This document shows positions 1 through 9,274 of a DNA stretch of 64,000 nt, piece by piece (position 1 is the first letter of the stretch; every line of letters starts with the position of its first letter). Under the pieces are notes generated by a model. It had not been told where the DNA came from. It ran no database searches and saw only the letters and a list, made by a program, of their open reading frames with translations. The stretch covers positions 62,001-126,000 of the forward strand of contig NZ_PYIX02000004.1 of NCBI RefSeq assembly GCF_003024515.2, given 5' to 3'. Made by a program: the position numbers and the translations under genes. The DNA comes from Acinetobacter sichuanensis. GTDB taxonomy: Bacteria > Pseudomonadota > Gammaproteobacteria > Pseudomonadales > Moraxellaceae.

Positions 1-324
1 CGTTGTAAATTACTCGATGCATTTGAATATAACTATGTGCAAATGAAACAATCAGGTTATGCATGGCCGGTCATTGAAAGCTATGTACGTTATGTGCAAG
101 GCATCGAGTTTCAACAAAAAATACGTGTGCGTGCCATTTTAAAAGAATGGGAAAATCGTTTGAAAATTGAATATCAGATTTTTGATGCAGACTCAGGCAA
201 GCGTTTGACCAAAGGCTTTACCTCACAGGTTGCCGTTCATATTGAAACGCGTGAAATGTGTTTTCAATCGCCACCTGTCCTGTTTGAACGTTTAAATGCA
301 TGGTCGGCTTTTCAGCCTGCTTAG
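1..324 (+). CDS. Acyl-CoA/ACP thioesterase of the aryl polyene cluster (5' truncated by window)
   Basis: Frame 1 is open from the first base to TAG at 322-324, so the gene starts upstream of the window; the ATG at 37 is internal. The visible ~107 residues look like the C-terminal half of a 4HBT/YbgC-type hotdog thioesterase: a motif close to WPVIESYVRY, alternating beta strands (IRVRAIL, RLKIEYQIF) and a terminal segment ending in ERLNAW. In APE clusters such a thioesterase (ApeK in the Xenorhabdus scheme) sits just before the LolA-like gene, exactly as here. The next gene starts 22 bases downstream. Family and context support the role; the catalytic Asp lies outside the window. Confidence 0.75.
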   Translation, partial: RCKLLDAFEYNYVQMKQSGYAWPVIESYVRYVQGIEFQQKIRVRAILKEWENRLKIEYQIFDADSGKRLTKGFTSQVAVHIETREMCFQSPPVLFERLNAWSAFQPA

Positions 325-346
325 TGTGAATTTAGAGGAAATTGTC

Positions 347-1042
347 ATGCAAAATATGAAAGTCGCATCGCAAGCATTGGCGCTACAGCAGACGAAATTT
401 ACATCTGCGCTGCTATTGAAGTTGTTGTGGATGTGCTTGTGTGCGATGGTGTTGAGTATGGCATTTTCCACGACAAGTTTTGCGCAAAATACTCAGGTCA
501 CACAGATCTTTAAACAATTGTCAGCCACACCAACAGTGCGTGCGAATTTTCAACAGCAAAAGAAATTGGTATCTTTGAATAAAACCTTTGTGTCCAATGG
601 TGAGGTTCTATTTTCCAAACAAAATGGTGTGTTGTGGCAAATTCAACGTCCTGTACAAGCCAACTTGATTGTGACCCCAAAAAAACTGGTACAAAAAACT
701 CAGCGAACCTATAGTCAGATTGAAATTGATAAATCACCCTATGGTTCTGTAGCCACCATGTTTTTACAGTTGATGTCAGGCAATGAAACAGCGCTCAGTA
801 AAAACTTTAATATTGTGTCTGCAAACTATTCGGCAACGCAGTGGAATATCAGCCTGACACCAAAAAGTGGCTTGTTTAAAAAGCTGTTTGATCGTGTCGA
901 TGCACAGGGTCAACGCTATGTCGATCGCATTGTGATTACCGAAAAGGGCAATAACATGACGACTATTCAGTTCAGCCAACACACCACTCAACCCGTCCAA
1001 TTAACGGCGACTGAAGATGCACTTTTCAAACTGGCAAAATAA
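347..1042 (+). CDS. LolA-like outer-membrane lipoprotein carrier protein (APE cluster)
   Basis: 231 residues from the ATG at 347, chosen because AGAGGAA (334-340) lies 6 bases upstream; the frame is open to an earlier ATG at 296 that would overlap the thioesterase. The N-terminus has a signal peptide (hydrophobic LLLKLLWMCLCAMVLSM, cleavage expected after SFA). The mature part has the LolA pattern: a VRANFQQQK segment, the GEVLFSKQNGVLWQIQRP beta hairpins and a late GNNMTTIQFS strand. LolA-like proteins in APE loci are thought to carry the lipid-linked aryl polyene across the periplasm. Its 3' end overlaps the MMPL exporter gene by 26 bases, so translation is probably coupled. Confidence 0.8.
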   Translation: MQNMKVASQALALQQTKFTSALLLKLLWMCLCAMVLSMAFSTTSFAQNTQVTQIFKQLSATPTVRANFQQQKKLVSLNKTFVSNGEVLFSKQNGVLWQIQRPVQANLIVTPKKLVQKTQRTYSQIEIDKSPYGSVATMFLQLMSGNETALSKNFNIVSANYSATQWNISLTPKSGLFKKLFDRVDAQGQRYVDRIVITEKGNNMTTIQFSQHTTQPVQLTATEDALFKLAK

Positions 1043-3341
1043 ACTGACCGCACTGTGGTTAACCGTTTTACTGATGGTGGCAGCAAGTCTTGTCACGGCA
1101 TGGCTGAAACAGGATATTCATGTTCAGACCAATATTTTTGCGCTGCTACCCAAAGAACATCAGGATCCACGACTGGAAAAGACGCAGGACTATGTCAGTC
1201 AGCAACTGAACAATCAAGTCTTTTTGGTGGTGGATGCAGACAGCAATCAGCGTTTGGCACAAGCCACTCAATTGCTTCGGCAGCACATGGCTGCATCGAC
1301 CTTGTGGCAACCGTTAAAACCGCAGTTGGATACAGAAAAATTTGCTCAGGTGCTCTATCAGCATCATGCTGGGCTATTGAGTCTGGATGATATTCAATTA
1401 CTGAAAAATCAGGATTATACGGGATTGACAGAGCAGTCTCTGTTACAGGTGATGAGTCCGGGCATGCCCTTAAGTGCTGAATTATTCCAAAAAGATCCCT
1501 TATTGTTATTTCCACGTTTTGCTGTCGGTTTATCCAGTCAAAATAATCATCAAAATATTGAAATGGAACAGGGCTTTGCCACCATTCATGATGAAAAAGG
1601 CAGTTCACGATTTTTTAGCCTGAATTTGACAGAAAGTCCTTATAACATTGACTATCAACAGCGTACAGCCGAATGGATGCAACAGCTGGATGCTGACCTG
1701 AAAAAAATAGGTGTGCAAAGCCATTGGACAGGTACCTTATTATTCACCGCTTTTGGAACTCAGTCTGCGGAAAAGGAAATCTCAACCATTGGGCTTGGCT
1801 CAAGTCTAGGCGTTTTGTTATTGGTGTGGTTTGGTTTTCGCTCATTGCGTCCTATGCTGACCGAATTTATTGCTGTCAGTAGTGGGAGTTTGGTGGCATT
1901 TGCAGTTACACATTGGTTATTTGGTGAAATCCATCTGATGACCTTGGTATTTGGTGCCAGTCTGGTCGGTGTATGTGTCGATTTTTCGTTTTATTTTATG
2001 GCATTGCAATCACAGCATCGACAGGTGGATGGTTTTAAGGTTCTAAAACCTGTGCTACCAAGCTTATTTATGGGTTTAATGACCACCTTGGTGGCTTATG
2101 TGTTTTTGACCTTTACACCATTTCCGGGCTTTAAGCAGATTGCGGTTTTCTCCATTGTGGGGTTAAGTGCTGCATGGATCACCAGTATTTTGCTATTGCC
2201 CCGTTTAAAGGCACTCAATGCACAGCCTGCAATTGATACCTTGCGCTTTATTGGGCGTGCACGAGACTTTATGCTTAGTCACAATACCTTGCGTTTTGGC
2301 ATGGTTGCGGTGATTGCGCTTGTGTCCATGAGTAGTCTTTATTTTCTAAAAAGTAATGATGATATTCGTAATCTGCAAAGTATGGATCAACGGCTGAAAC
2401 AAGAAGATCAATATGTACGGCAACGCTTTGGACAGCAGCAAAGCAGTGATTATTTTGTGGTGCATGGACAAAATCAGCAGCAATTGGAGCAACAGGAACA
2501 GCAACTCCTTGCCCAGCTACAGATATTACAAGTACAGGGAAAATTGCAAAGTATTCAAGCCATTGGACAGTCGATTCCTTCCATGCAGACACAGCATGAA
2601 AATATTCAGTTGCTACATCAGATTCCTGTCAGTGCGCTGACAGATTATGCAGCAGCCATGCAGTTAAATCTTCAGGATGTATTGAAATGGCAACAACAAC
2701 TTGCCATGCAAAAACCATTAACATTGGCCGATTTTTCGCAACACCCATTGGCATTTTTACAGCCAAATGCCCATGAACGCTTGGTGATGGTTCAAGGTAC
2801 AATTCCAGCGCAACAACTGAAATTGTTGGAAAATAGTCAGGTTCATTTTGTTCAGCCAGTTCAGCGTTTATCGCAACTGTTTCAGCAACATCGGATTCAG
2901 GCGCAGTATTTATTGCTGTATGCCTTGCTTGCGCTGAGTATTGGCTTAGCCTTGATTTATGGTTTGAAGTCAGTTGTTGCTTTGGTTTTACCGGTCAGTC
3001 TGGCATTGCTCAGTACCTTTGCAGTACAAGCATGGCTTGGTGTAGAAATCAATTTGTTCAGTATTATGGGCACATTCTTGATTATTGGGATCGGGGTGGA
3101 TTATGCGATTTTTTATCGACATGGGCATGATCATCCGCATGTAGTAGGTATGGCATTATTTTTATGTATGATGTCGACTTTATTGGGATTTGGATTATTG
3201 TCCTTTAGTCAAACCTATGCCATTCACTGTTTTGGTCTCACGGTTTTATTGGGTGTTATTTTTTCATTCATTTATGCAACGCTTTTAACTAAAGCAGATC
3301 ATCAATATAATATTATTTTAAAAAATCAGCAAGATAGCTGA
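1017..3341 (+). CDS. MMPL/RND-family exporter (APE cluster)
   Basis: 774 residues. One N-terminal membrane helix is followed by a large periplasmic domain (about residues 35-250), a block of five helices (about 255-400), a second helix and periplasmic loop (about 425-640) and a final helix block. This two-fold RND architecture is typical of MMPL predicted exporters. The second block carries the acidic transmembrane motif GIGVDYAIFY; the first has the matching VGVCVDFSFYF. These proteins in aryl polyene loci probably extract or move the finished lipid to the LolA-like carrier encoded just upstream. The start lies inside the previous gene. The long Gln-rich stretch around residues 480-510 is unusual but in frame. 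Confidence 0.85.
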   Translation: MHFSNWQNKLTALWLTVLLMVAASLVTAWLKQDIHVQTNIFALLPKEHQDPRLEKTQDYVSQQLNNQVFLVVDADSNQRLAQATQLLRQHMAASTLWQPLKPQLDTEKFAQVLYQHHAGLLSLDDIQLLKNQDYTGLTEQSLLQVMSPGMPLSAELFQKDPLLLFPRFAVGLSSQNNHQNIEMEQGFATIHDEKGSSRFFSLNLTESPYNIDYQQRTAEWMQQLDADLKKIGVQSHWTGTLLFTAFGTQSAEKEISTIGLGSSLGVLLLVWFGFRSLRPMLTEFIAVSSGSLVAFAVTHWLFGEIHLMTLVFGASLVGVCVDFSFYFMALQSQHRQVDGFKVLKPVLPSLFMGLMTTLVAYVFLTFTPFPGFKQIAVFSIVGLSAAWITSILLLPRLKALNAQPAIDTLRFIGRARDFMLSHNTLRFGMVAVIALVSMSSLYFLKSNDDIRNLQSMDQRLKQEDQYVRQRFGQQQSSDYFVVHGQNQQQLEQQEQQLLAQLQILQVQGKLQSIQAIGQSIPSMQTQHENIQLLHQIPVSALTDYAAAMQLNLQDVLKWQQQLAMQKPLTLADFSQHPLAFLQPNAHERLVMVQGTIPAQQLKLLENSQVHFVQPVQRLSQLFQQHRIQAQYLLLYALLALSIGLALIYGLKSVVALVLPVSLALLSTFAVQAWLGVEINLFSIMGTFLIIGIGVDYAIFYRHGHDHPHVVGMALFLCMMSTLLGFGLLSFSQTYAIHCFGLTVLLGVIFSFIYATLLTKADHQYNIILKNQQDS

Positions 3342-3360
3342 AGAAATTAGGGGGAATTCA

Positions 3361-4650
3361 ATGCAATATACAGATATATTAATTATTGGTGCTGGACCAT
3401 CAGGAAGCTCAGCCGCTGCATTATTACGTCAAAAAGGCTATGCTGTTACGATTATTGAAAAACAATATTTTCCTCGTTTTACGATAGGAGAATCTTTACT
3501 CCCCCAATCTATGGTTTTTTTAGAGGAAGCAGGATTACTCGATTGTATTAAAAATCATGTAGATGAATATGCATTTCAATTTAAAAATGGCGCAGCTTTT
3601 TTAAAAGGTCAACAGCGTAGTTTTTATGATTTTACTGAAAAATTTAGTGATGGACCGGGCACAACTTGGCAAGTAAGACGCGCGCATTTTGACCATTTGT
3701 TGGCGAAACAAGCTGAGCAATATGGTGCAGAAGTTCGTTTTGGGCATGAGGTGATTGCAGTTGATGTCGAGTCAAAACATCCGATTTTAACAGTTAAAAA
3801 TGAACACGCTGAACAGTATCAGATTCAAGCCAAGTTTTTACTCGATGCCAGTGGTTTTGGTCGTATTTTACCTAAATTTTTAGATCTTGAAAGTCCATCA
3901 AATTTCCCTGTACGTCGTGCTGTATTTACACACATTGAAGATGGTATTTTGGATGATCCTGATTTTGATCGTGAAAAGATTTTAATCACCGTACATGAAA
4001 AAGACCCACGTGCTTGGTATTGGCTGATTCCATTTGCCGATGGTCGTGCATCATTTGGTGTAGTTGCAGAGCAAAATTTTTTTGATCATTATCAAATTGA
4101 TGATACAAGCCCTGAAACTTTACAAGCAACTTTTGCACGTATTTTAGCGGATGATCCTGCTTTATCACATGTATTAAGAAATAAAAAGTTTGATACACCT
4201 GTACGAACTTTGGTTGGCTATTCTGCTAACGTAAAGCATTTGGCGGGTCAAAATTATGCGTTATTGGGCAATGCTGGTGAGTTTTTAGATCCTGTATTTT
4301 CTTCAGGAGTGACGATTGCTTTAAAATCATCGAGTTTGGCTGTACCTTTGATTGAGCGTGTCATTCAAGGAGCATCAGTAGATTGGATGAAAGAGTATGA
4401 ACAGCCTTTACGTAAAGGGATTAAAGTCTTTCGTGCTTATGTTGAGTCTTGGTATGAAGGTGAATTTCAGGATGTGGTATTTTCTAAAAACCAAAATGAT
4501 AAAATTCGTCGTATGATCGCATCGCTTTTAGCAGGCTATGCATGGGATGATCAGAATCCGATTCATAAAAATGCGAAGCAACGTTTAAGCACTTTAGCCG
4601 AATACTGTCGTGAAGGTCAGTCACAAACGGTTGTAGTTGGAATTAAGTAA
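3361..4650 (+). CDS. FAD-dependent oxidoreductase / flavin halogenase-like enzyme (APE cluster)
   Basis: 429 residues. The N-terminus has the dinucleotide-binding motif GAGPSG (residues 10-15) with the following FPRFTIGESLLP segment that is typical of flavin-dependent halogenase and geranylgeranyl-reductase type flavoproteins. TTWQVRRAHFDHLLAKQA matches the second family block. W219-Y-W221-L-I-P224 fits the WxWxIP signature that separates flavin halogenases from monooxygenases; GNAGEFLDPVFSSGV is the C-terminal FAD-contact block. Xanthomonadin, a related aryl polyene, is brominated, so halogenation of the aryl head group is possible, but dehydrogenase or reductase activity cannot be excluded and the catalytic lysine was not assigned with certainty. 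A plausible SD (AGGGGG, 3350-3355) precedes the ATG. The stop overlaps the next start (TAATG). Confidence 0.75.
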   Translation: MQYTDILIIGAGPSGSSAAALLRQKGYAVTIIEKQYFPRFTIGESLLPQSMVFLEEAGLLDCIKNHVDEYAFQFKNGAAFLKGQQRSFYDFTEKFSDGPGTTWQVRRAHFDHLLAKQAEQYGAEVRFGHEVIAVDVESKHPILTVKNEHAEQYQIQAKFLLDASGFGRILPKFLDLESPSNFPVRRAVFTHIEDGILDDPDFDREKILITVHEKDPRAWYWLIPFADGRASFGVVAEQNFFDHYQIDDTSPETLQATFARILADDPALSHVLRNKKFDTPVRTLVGYSANVKHLAGQNYALLGNAGEFLDPVFSSGVTIALKSSSLAVPLIERVIQGASVDWMKEYEQPLRKGIKVFRAYVESWYEGEFQDVVFSKNQNDKIRRMIASLLAGYAWDDQNPIHKNAKQRLSTLAEYCREGQSQTVVVGIK

Positions 4651-5204
4651 TGCTAAATCAATGGACAAAATATGCTTTTATTCTCTTGTTAATGTTGAAT
4701 TTAAGCGCATGTCAGCAGATGTTACCTAAAGCACAGGGCTTAGTCGGTTCGCAATGGTCTGCACAGCAGTATCAACGTCAAGATCAGGTTGAAGTGCAAT
4801 GGAAAGAACATAGCTTTAGCTTCTTGTTATATCAACAACAGCAAGACCAAAACTTAGATGTGCTAGCATTAAGCCTTACAGGACAGCAATTATTTAAGTT
4901 ACATTTTGATGGGCAAAAAGTGACTGTAGAGCAACGTATTGAGCAAATGAAATTATTACCTTTTGATTTTTTAATGCGAGATATTTTATTTGCGACTTAT
5001 CCTGATTTTATTCAGCATCCTCCTGAAAAAGTAAGTATCAAGTCAGGACAACAAGGTGAAATTCAGACACAAGACGTTGAAATTAACCAACAAAAAGTAT
5101 TAACCATACAGCGAAGTACTGCTTATATTGAACTGAATAACTTGCAAGTTCCTTACCAAATGGTATTCAGCACTGTACCCAATACGCTGGAAAATAATGA
5201 GTAA
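4650..5204 (+). CDS. DUF3261-type lipoprotein (APE cluster)
   Basis: 184 residues. The signal sequence ends in a lipobox (LSAC, Cys21), so an envelope lipoprotein is expected. The rest is a predicted beta-rich small domain with many Gln residues, as in the DUF3261 proteins found in APE gene clusters (ApeN in one naming scheme). The ATG overlaps the last base of the preceding stop codon, and the next gene starts 8 bases after this stop, so it is embedded in the operon. Its biochemical function is not established; a role in placing the aryl polyene lipid in the outer membrane is an inference from context. Confidence 0.75.
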   Translation: MLNQWTKYAFILLLMLNLSACQQMLPKAQGLVGSQWSAQQYQRQDQVEVQWKEHSFSFLLYQQQQDQNLDVLALSLTGQQLFKLHFDGQKVTVEQRIEQMKLLPFDFLMRDILFATYPDFIQHPPEKVSIKSGQQGEIQTQDVEINQQKVLTIQRSTAYIELNNLQVPYQMVFSTVPNTLENNE

Positions 5205-5212
5205 AAATCAAA

Positions 5213-6412
5213 ATGCCTGAAATGATTGATTTAAAAAATCCTACGGTTGGTATTCAGTTAAGTGCGGCTTTATCTGCTTTAGGTGCAAATGCAGAACAAC
5301 TACAGCATGCATTGACTCACACAGAAAATACACTCAGTTTAAGTTCAGATTTTATTGCTGAAAAAAAAGTGTGGGTCGGGGCTTGTTCAGTACCTTTACT
5401 GGTGCATGTACCTGAAATTTTAAAAACAGTTGAAACTCGAAATTTACGTTTTGCTTTAACCGCTCTGCAACAGATTGAAGCTGAACTTAAAGCTTATGTT
5501 GCACAGATCCCCGTAAAACGTTTAGCAATTATTATTGGTACATCAACTTCAGGAATTGCAGATAATGAAGACCAGCTTCAGGGCTATATGCAAGGGCATA
5601 CAACTGCTCAAGTGATACAGAAAAAACAAGAAATGGACTGTTTAGCCAAAGCATTGCAAATTTATTTAGGTTGGGAAGGTATTGCTTATACGATTTCTAC
5701 AGCTTGTTCATCCAGTGCAAAAGCTTTAGCAGCAGGACAACGTTTACTCAATGCTGGATTAGCAGATGTGGTTTTAGTTGGTGGTGTCGATACATTATGT
5801 AAGCTTACATTAAATGGTTTTAATAGCCTTGAAAGTTTATCTCAAGGTATTTGTCAGCCTTGTGGGCAACAACGAGATGGTATCAATATTGGTGAGGCAG
5901 CCGCTTTATTTTTATTATCAAAACAAACAGCGCCAACCTTGTTGATATCAGCTGGAGAGTCTATGGATGCGTGGCATATTTCAGCACCACATCCTGAAGG
6001 GCAAGGTGCAGCCAAAGCCATGCAAGCTGCTTTGGATTTAGCACAGCTAAAAGCACAAGATATCGGTTATTTAAATCTGCATGGCACAGCAACCCCACAG
6101 AATGATGCTATGGAAATTAAAGCTGTACAGCAGGTATTTCAAAACTATCCTGTGCCTTTGAGTAGTACCAAACATAAAACAGGACATTGTTTAGGTGCAG
6201 CAGGTGCCATAGAAGCATTTATTTGTCAGCAAATATTAAAAGCACAAACATGGTTGCCTTTACATCAAGCGAGTCTTTTAGATGCAGAATTAGACACACA
6301 AAACTATGTAGAGCATGCTGAATTATCTCATAAAATTCATTATGTAATGTCCAATTCATTTGCCTTTGGAGGCAGTAATATCAGCTTGATTTTTGGAACA
6401 TCATCAACATGA
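5213..6412 (+). CDS. Beta-ketoacyl-ACP synthase (first ketosynthase of APE cluster)
   Basis: 399 residues, thiolase-fold KAS. The catalytic triad is complete: Cys165 in TACSSSAKAL, His290 in HGTATPQND and His325 in KTGHCLGAAGA, with the FGGSN glycine-rich loop near the end. It would condense malonyl-ACP units during polyene chain growth as part of a type II system; one of the two ketosynthases here may pair with a second subunit as in described APE synthases. The N-terminal ~110 residues are longer and more divergent than in FabF. The last codon overlaps the dehydratase start (ATGA). No strong SD is visible before the ATG at 5213, so coupling to the upstream gene is likely. Confidence 0.85.
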   Translation: MPEMIDLKNPTVGIQLSAALSALGANAEQLQHALTHTENTLSLSSDFIAEKKVWVGACSVPLLVHVPEILKTVETRNLRFALTALQQIEAELKAYVAQIPVKRLAIIIGTSTSGIADNEDQLQGYMQGHTTAQVIQKKQEMDCLAKALQIYLGWEGIAYTISTACSSSAKALAAGQRLLNAGLADVVLVGGVDTLCKLTLNGFNSLESLSQGICQPCGQQRDGINIGEAAALFLLSKQTAPTLLISAGESMDAWHISAPHPEGQGAAKAMQAALDLAQLKAQDIGYLNLHGTATPQNDAMEIKAVQQVFQNYPVPLSSTKHKTGHCLGAAGAIEAFICQQILKAQTWLPLHQASLLDAELDTQNYVEHAELSHKIHYVMSNSFAFGGSNISLIFGTSST

Positions 6413-6831
6413 CAGCTATGCAAGCAATACCTGCCATTCATGTCATTCCACATGAAAAACCCATGGTTTTTATTGATCATGTCGTAACGATCGGTGAGCA
6501 ATTTGTTGTTGCAGAACTTAAAATATCGCCTGAACTGATGTTTTGCGAAGCTCAAGGGCTACCCACATGGACCAGTATTGAGTTGATGGCACAAACCATT
6601 AGTGCCTATGCAGGTATGCAAGGTCAACAATCAGGTCAGGCACCCAAAATTGGCTTTTTATTGGGAACACGCAAATTACAGTTGCCGATTGCTTATTTTG
6701 AAATGGGTCAAATCGTCACAATCCGTGCAGAACGACAGTATCTACATGAAGGATTGGGACAATTTGCCTGTGAAATTCTTTATCAGCAGCATACAATTTC
6801 AGCCATGCTGAGTGTCTATGAGCCTGAATAA
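6409..6831 (+). CDS. 3-hydroxyacyl-ACP dehydratase, hotdog fold (APE cluster)
   Basis: 140 residues with a single hotdog domain. It has the HEKPMVFIDHV entry strand and the central helix LPTWTSIELMAQTISAYAG, where the PxWxxIELMAQ pattern matches ApeP/FabZ-like dehydratases of APE loci. It would remove water from 3-hydroxyacyl-ACP to leave the conjugated double bonds that are never reduced in an aryl polyene. It overlaps the upstream ketosynthase gene by 4 bases and is followed 31 bases later by the ketoreductase gene. The short length fits the family. Confidence 0.8.
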   Translation: MTAMQAIPAIHVIPHEKPMVFIDHVVTIGEQFVVAELKISPELMFCEAQGLPTWTSIELMAQTISAYAGMQGQQSGQAPKIGFLLGTRKLQLPIAYFEMGQIVTIRAERQYLHEGLGQFACEILYQQHTISAMLSVYEPE

Positions 6832-6862
6832 CAACAGCAAATTTAAAAATTAGGATGTAAAT

Positions 6863-7588
6863 GTGACAAAAAGAATTTTGGTAACGGGGTCAAGTCGAGG
6901 TATTGGAAAAGCCATTGCTTTACAATTGGCGGCAGCGGGTTTTGATGTGACTGTACATGCACGTTCCAAGCGGGCAGAAGCAGAACAGGTGGCAGCACAA
7001 ATTCAGGCATTGGGTCAACGCAGTCATGTATTGCTCTTTGATGTGACTGAACGTGAAAATGTACAACAACAACTCGAACAGGATGTTGCTGAACATGGTG
7101 CATTTTATGGTGTAGTTCTCAATGCAGGCTTAACCCATGACGCTGCATTTCCAGCCTTGACTGACAATGATTGGGATGAGGTGATCTCCACTTCACTTGA
7201 TGGTTTTTATAATGTTTTAAAACCGTTAATTATGCCTATGATTCGTCTGAAAAAAGGCGGGCGCATTGTGACAATGTCTTCTGTTTCTGGTGTGATGGGC
7301 AACCGTGGGCAGGTGAACTACAGTGCTGCTAAAGCGGGACTCATTGGTGCGACCAAAGCATTGGCACTGGAATTGGCAAAACGTAAAATTACCGTCAACT
7401 GTGTTGCGCCCGGCTTGATTGAAACAGAAATGGTCAGTGAAGAAGTGCAGGAACATGCACTGAAAATGATCCCTATGCAGCGCATGGGGCAAGTCGAGGA
7501 AGTGGCAAAAGTGGTTAAATTTCTGTGCAGTGATGATGCCAGTTATATCACCCGACAAGTCATTTCAGTCAATGGAGGTTTGATCTGA
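6863..7588 (+). CDS. 3-oxoacyl-ACP reductase, FabG-like SDR (APE cluster)
   Basis: 241 residues, short-chain dehydrogenase. The start is GTG at 6863, with AGGATG (6852-6857) 5 bases upstream. Motifs: NADP-binding GSSRGIGKA near the N-terminus, LNAGLTHD (NNAG equivalent), and the catalytic triad Ser140, Tyr153, Lys157 in SSVSGVMGN...YSAAK. ApeQ-type ketoreductases reduce the 3-keto group after each condensation. The C-terminal DDASYITRQVISVNGGL is typical of FabG. The stop overlaps the next start (TGATG), so it is tightly coupled to the second ketosynthase. Confidence 0.88.
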   Translation: MTKRILVTGSSRGIGKAIALQLAAAGFDVTVHARSKRAEAEQVAAQIQALGQRSHVLLFDVTERENVQQQLEQDVAEHGAFYGVVLNAGLTHDAAFPALTDNDWDEVISTSLDGFYNVLKPLIMPMIRLKKGGRIVTMSSVSGVMGNRGQVNYSAAKAGLIGATKALALELAKRKITVNCVAPGLIETEMVSEEVQEHALKMIPMQRMGQVEEVAKVVKFLCSDDASYITRQVISVNGGLI

Positions 7589-8817
7589 TGAAACGTGTCG
7601 TGGTGACAGGAATGGCAGGTATTACCTCATTAGGTGAGACAGCAGACTCTATTTTTGAACAGTTTGCGGCAGCAAAAAGTGGCATTCGCTACATGCCTGA
7701 ATGGGAAATATTTACCGATTTACGCTGCAAGATTGCAGGACCTGTGGAGTCTTTTGAAGTTCCAAAACACTTTAACCGCAAAGTGACACGTGGCATGGGG
7801 CGTGTCGCTCTAATGTCCGTGATCTGTGCAGAAAAAGCCTTGATGGATGCCAATTTGCTACACGATCCGATTTTACAAAGCGGTGATACAGGTGTGGCAT
7901 TTGGCTCATCTGCGGGCAGTGTTGATGCGGTCGCTGAGTTTGGTTCCATGTTGTTGGAAAATAACATGAACAAAATGAATGCAACCACCTATATACGCAT
8001 GATGTCACATACCAGCGCAGTCAATATGACTGTGTATTTCGGTTTAAAAGGGCTGACATTGCCAACATCAAGTGCTTGTACTTCAGGCTCTATGGCCATA
8101 GGGCAAGCCTATGAAGCCATTAAATATGGCAAGCAAAAGGTCATGCTGGCAGGCGGAGCAGAAGAGTTGAGTGCAGCAGGCTGTGCAGTTTTTGATGTAT
8201 TGCTTGCCACCAGTGGTATGAATGATCAAGCTGAAAAATCACCACGTCCCTTTGACCAAAAACGAGATGGTTTAGTCGTGGGTGAGGGTGCGGGCTGTTT
8301 AATTTTAGAAGAATATGAACATGCCAAAGCACGTGGCGCCACCATATATGCGGAAATTATCAGTTATGGCAGCAATACCGATGGGCAGCATGTGACCCGT
8401 CCTGACTCAGAGATGATGGGGCGTTGTATACAATTGGCATTGAAGGATGCCAATATTGATGCTGATCAGATTGATTATGTTAACGCGCATGGAACTTCAA
8501 CAGATCAGGGTGATATTGCTGAAACACAGGCAACTGCACGTGTGTTGGGGCATAAGCCAATCAGTTCGCTGAAAAGTTATTTTGGACATACATTAGGGGC
8601 TTGTGGTGCAATTGAAGCATGGCTAAGCTTAGAAATGATGCAAAGACAGCAATTTATTCCAACATTAAATTTAGAAAATATTGATCCACTTTGTGGAGAT
8701 TTAGATTATATTGTGGGGAAAGCTCGAACAATAAATGCCGAAATATTGATGAGTAATAATTTCGCTTTTGGAGGTATTAATACTTCCATTATTTTCAAAA
8801 AAATAGATCACAAATAA
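7588..8817 (+). CDS. Beta-ketoacyl-ACP synthase, FabF-like (second ketosynthase of APE cluster)
   Basis: 409 residues and clearly FabF-like (N-terminal RVVVTGMAGITSLG). The active-site residues are Cys164 (SACTSGS), His301 (HGTSTDQGD) and His334 (FGHTLGA), with the FGGINTS loop near the C-terminus. It is closer to primary-metabolism KAS II than the ketosynthase at 5213. In described APE systems one such enzyme acts in initiation with the aryl starter or in elongation; which applies here cannot be told from sequence. Its start overlaps the ketoreductase stop. Confidence 0.87.
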   Translation: MKRVVVTGMAGITSLGETADSIFEQFAAAKSGIRYMPEWEIFTDLRCKIAGPVESFEVPKHFNRKVTRGMGRVALMSVICAEKALMDANLLHDPILQSGDTGVAFGSSAGSVDAVAEFGSMLLENNMNKMNATTYIRMMSHTSAVNMTVYFGLKGLTLPTSSACTSGSMAIGQAYEAIKYGKQKVMLAGGAEELSAAGCAVFDVLLATSGMNDQAEKSPRPFDQKRDGLVVGEGAGCLILEEYEHAKARGATIYAEIISYGSNTDGQHVTRPDSEMMGRCIQLALKDANIDADQIDYVNAHGTSTDQGDIAETQATARVLGHKPISSLKSYFGHTLGACGAIEAWLSLEMMQRQQFIPTLNLENIDPLCGDLDYIVGKARTINAEILMSNNFAFGGINTSIIFKKIDHK

Positions 8818-8827
8818 GGGTAACCAC

Positions 8828-9262
8828 ATGTCTATTAAAAATATCTGTATCGCTTTAGCATTAGGTGTGAGTGGCATTGCTTCTGTACAAGCAGCTGATA
8901 CAATACATCAATTTAATTTTAAAGAGGCTGTCGATCGTGCAGTTGCTGATGGTGTCTTAGATGGCACTGTAAAATTTTATTTGGCAGGCACTCAAGCAGG
9001 AGGACAGGTCTTACAAAAAGGTTTGGTGACCAATAAAAAGACCAATGGATTTGGTAAAACAGCAGAAAATGCCTGTGATCATGTTTTACGTTCAGCATTG
9101 ATTCAATTTGAAAAAACTGCAAAATCTCGTGGTGCAAATGCAGTGACAAATATTACAAGTTTCTATAAATCGAATGAAACACGTAGCACAACAACGTATG
9201 ATTGTGCGAAGGGAACTGCTGTAGCAGGTGTTGCGTTGAAAGGTGACATCACTAAATTCTAA
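8828..9262 (+). CDS. Small exported protein of APE cluster (often named 'excinuclease ATPase subunit')
   Basis: 144 residues with a clear signal peptide (cleavage after VQA, about residue 22). The mature part has two Cys residues (ACDHVL and YDCAKG) that could form a disulfide, and a pattern like the YbjQ/DUF4156 fold (AKSRGANAVTNITSFYKSNE). Homologues occur in APE loci and are commonly misnamed as excinuclease subunits; nothing in the sequence suggests DNA repair. A purine-rich AAGGG sequence (8815-8819) precedes the start. The function is unknown; periplasmic location and operon membership are the only supported statements. Confidence 0.65.
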   Translation: MSIKNICIALALGVSGIASVQAADTIHQFNFKEAVDRAVADGVLDGTVKFYLAGTQAGGQVLQKGLVTNKKTNGFGKTAENACDHVLRSALIQFEKTAKSRGANAVTNITSFYKSNETRSTTTYDCAKGTAVAGVALKGDITKF

Positions 9263-9274
9263 TTTTTATTTGAT

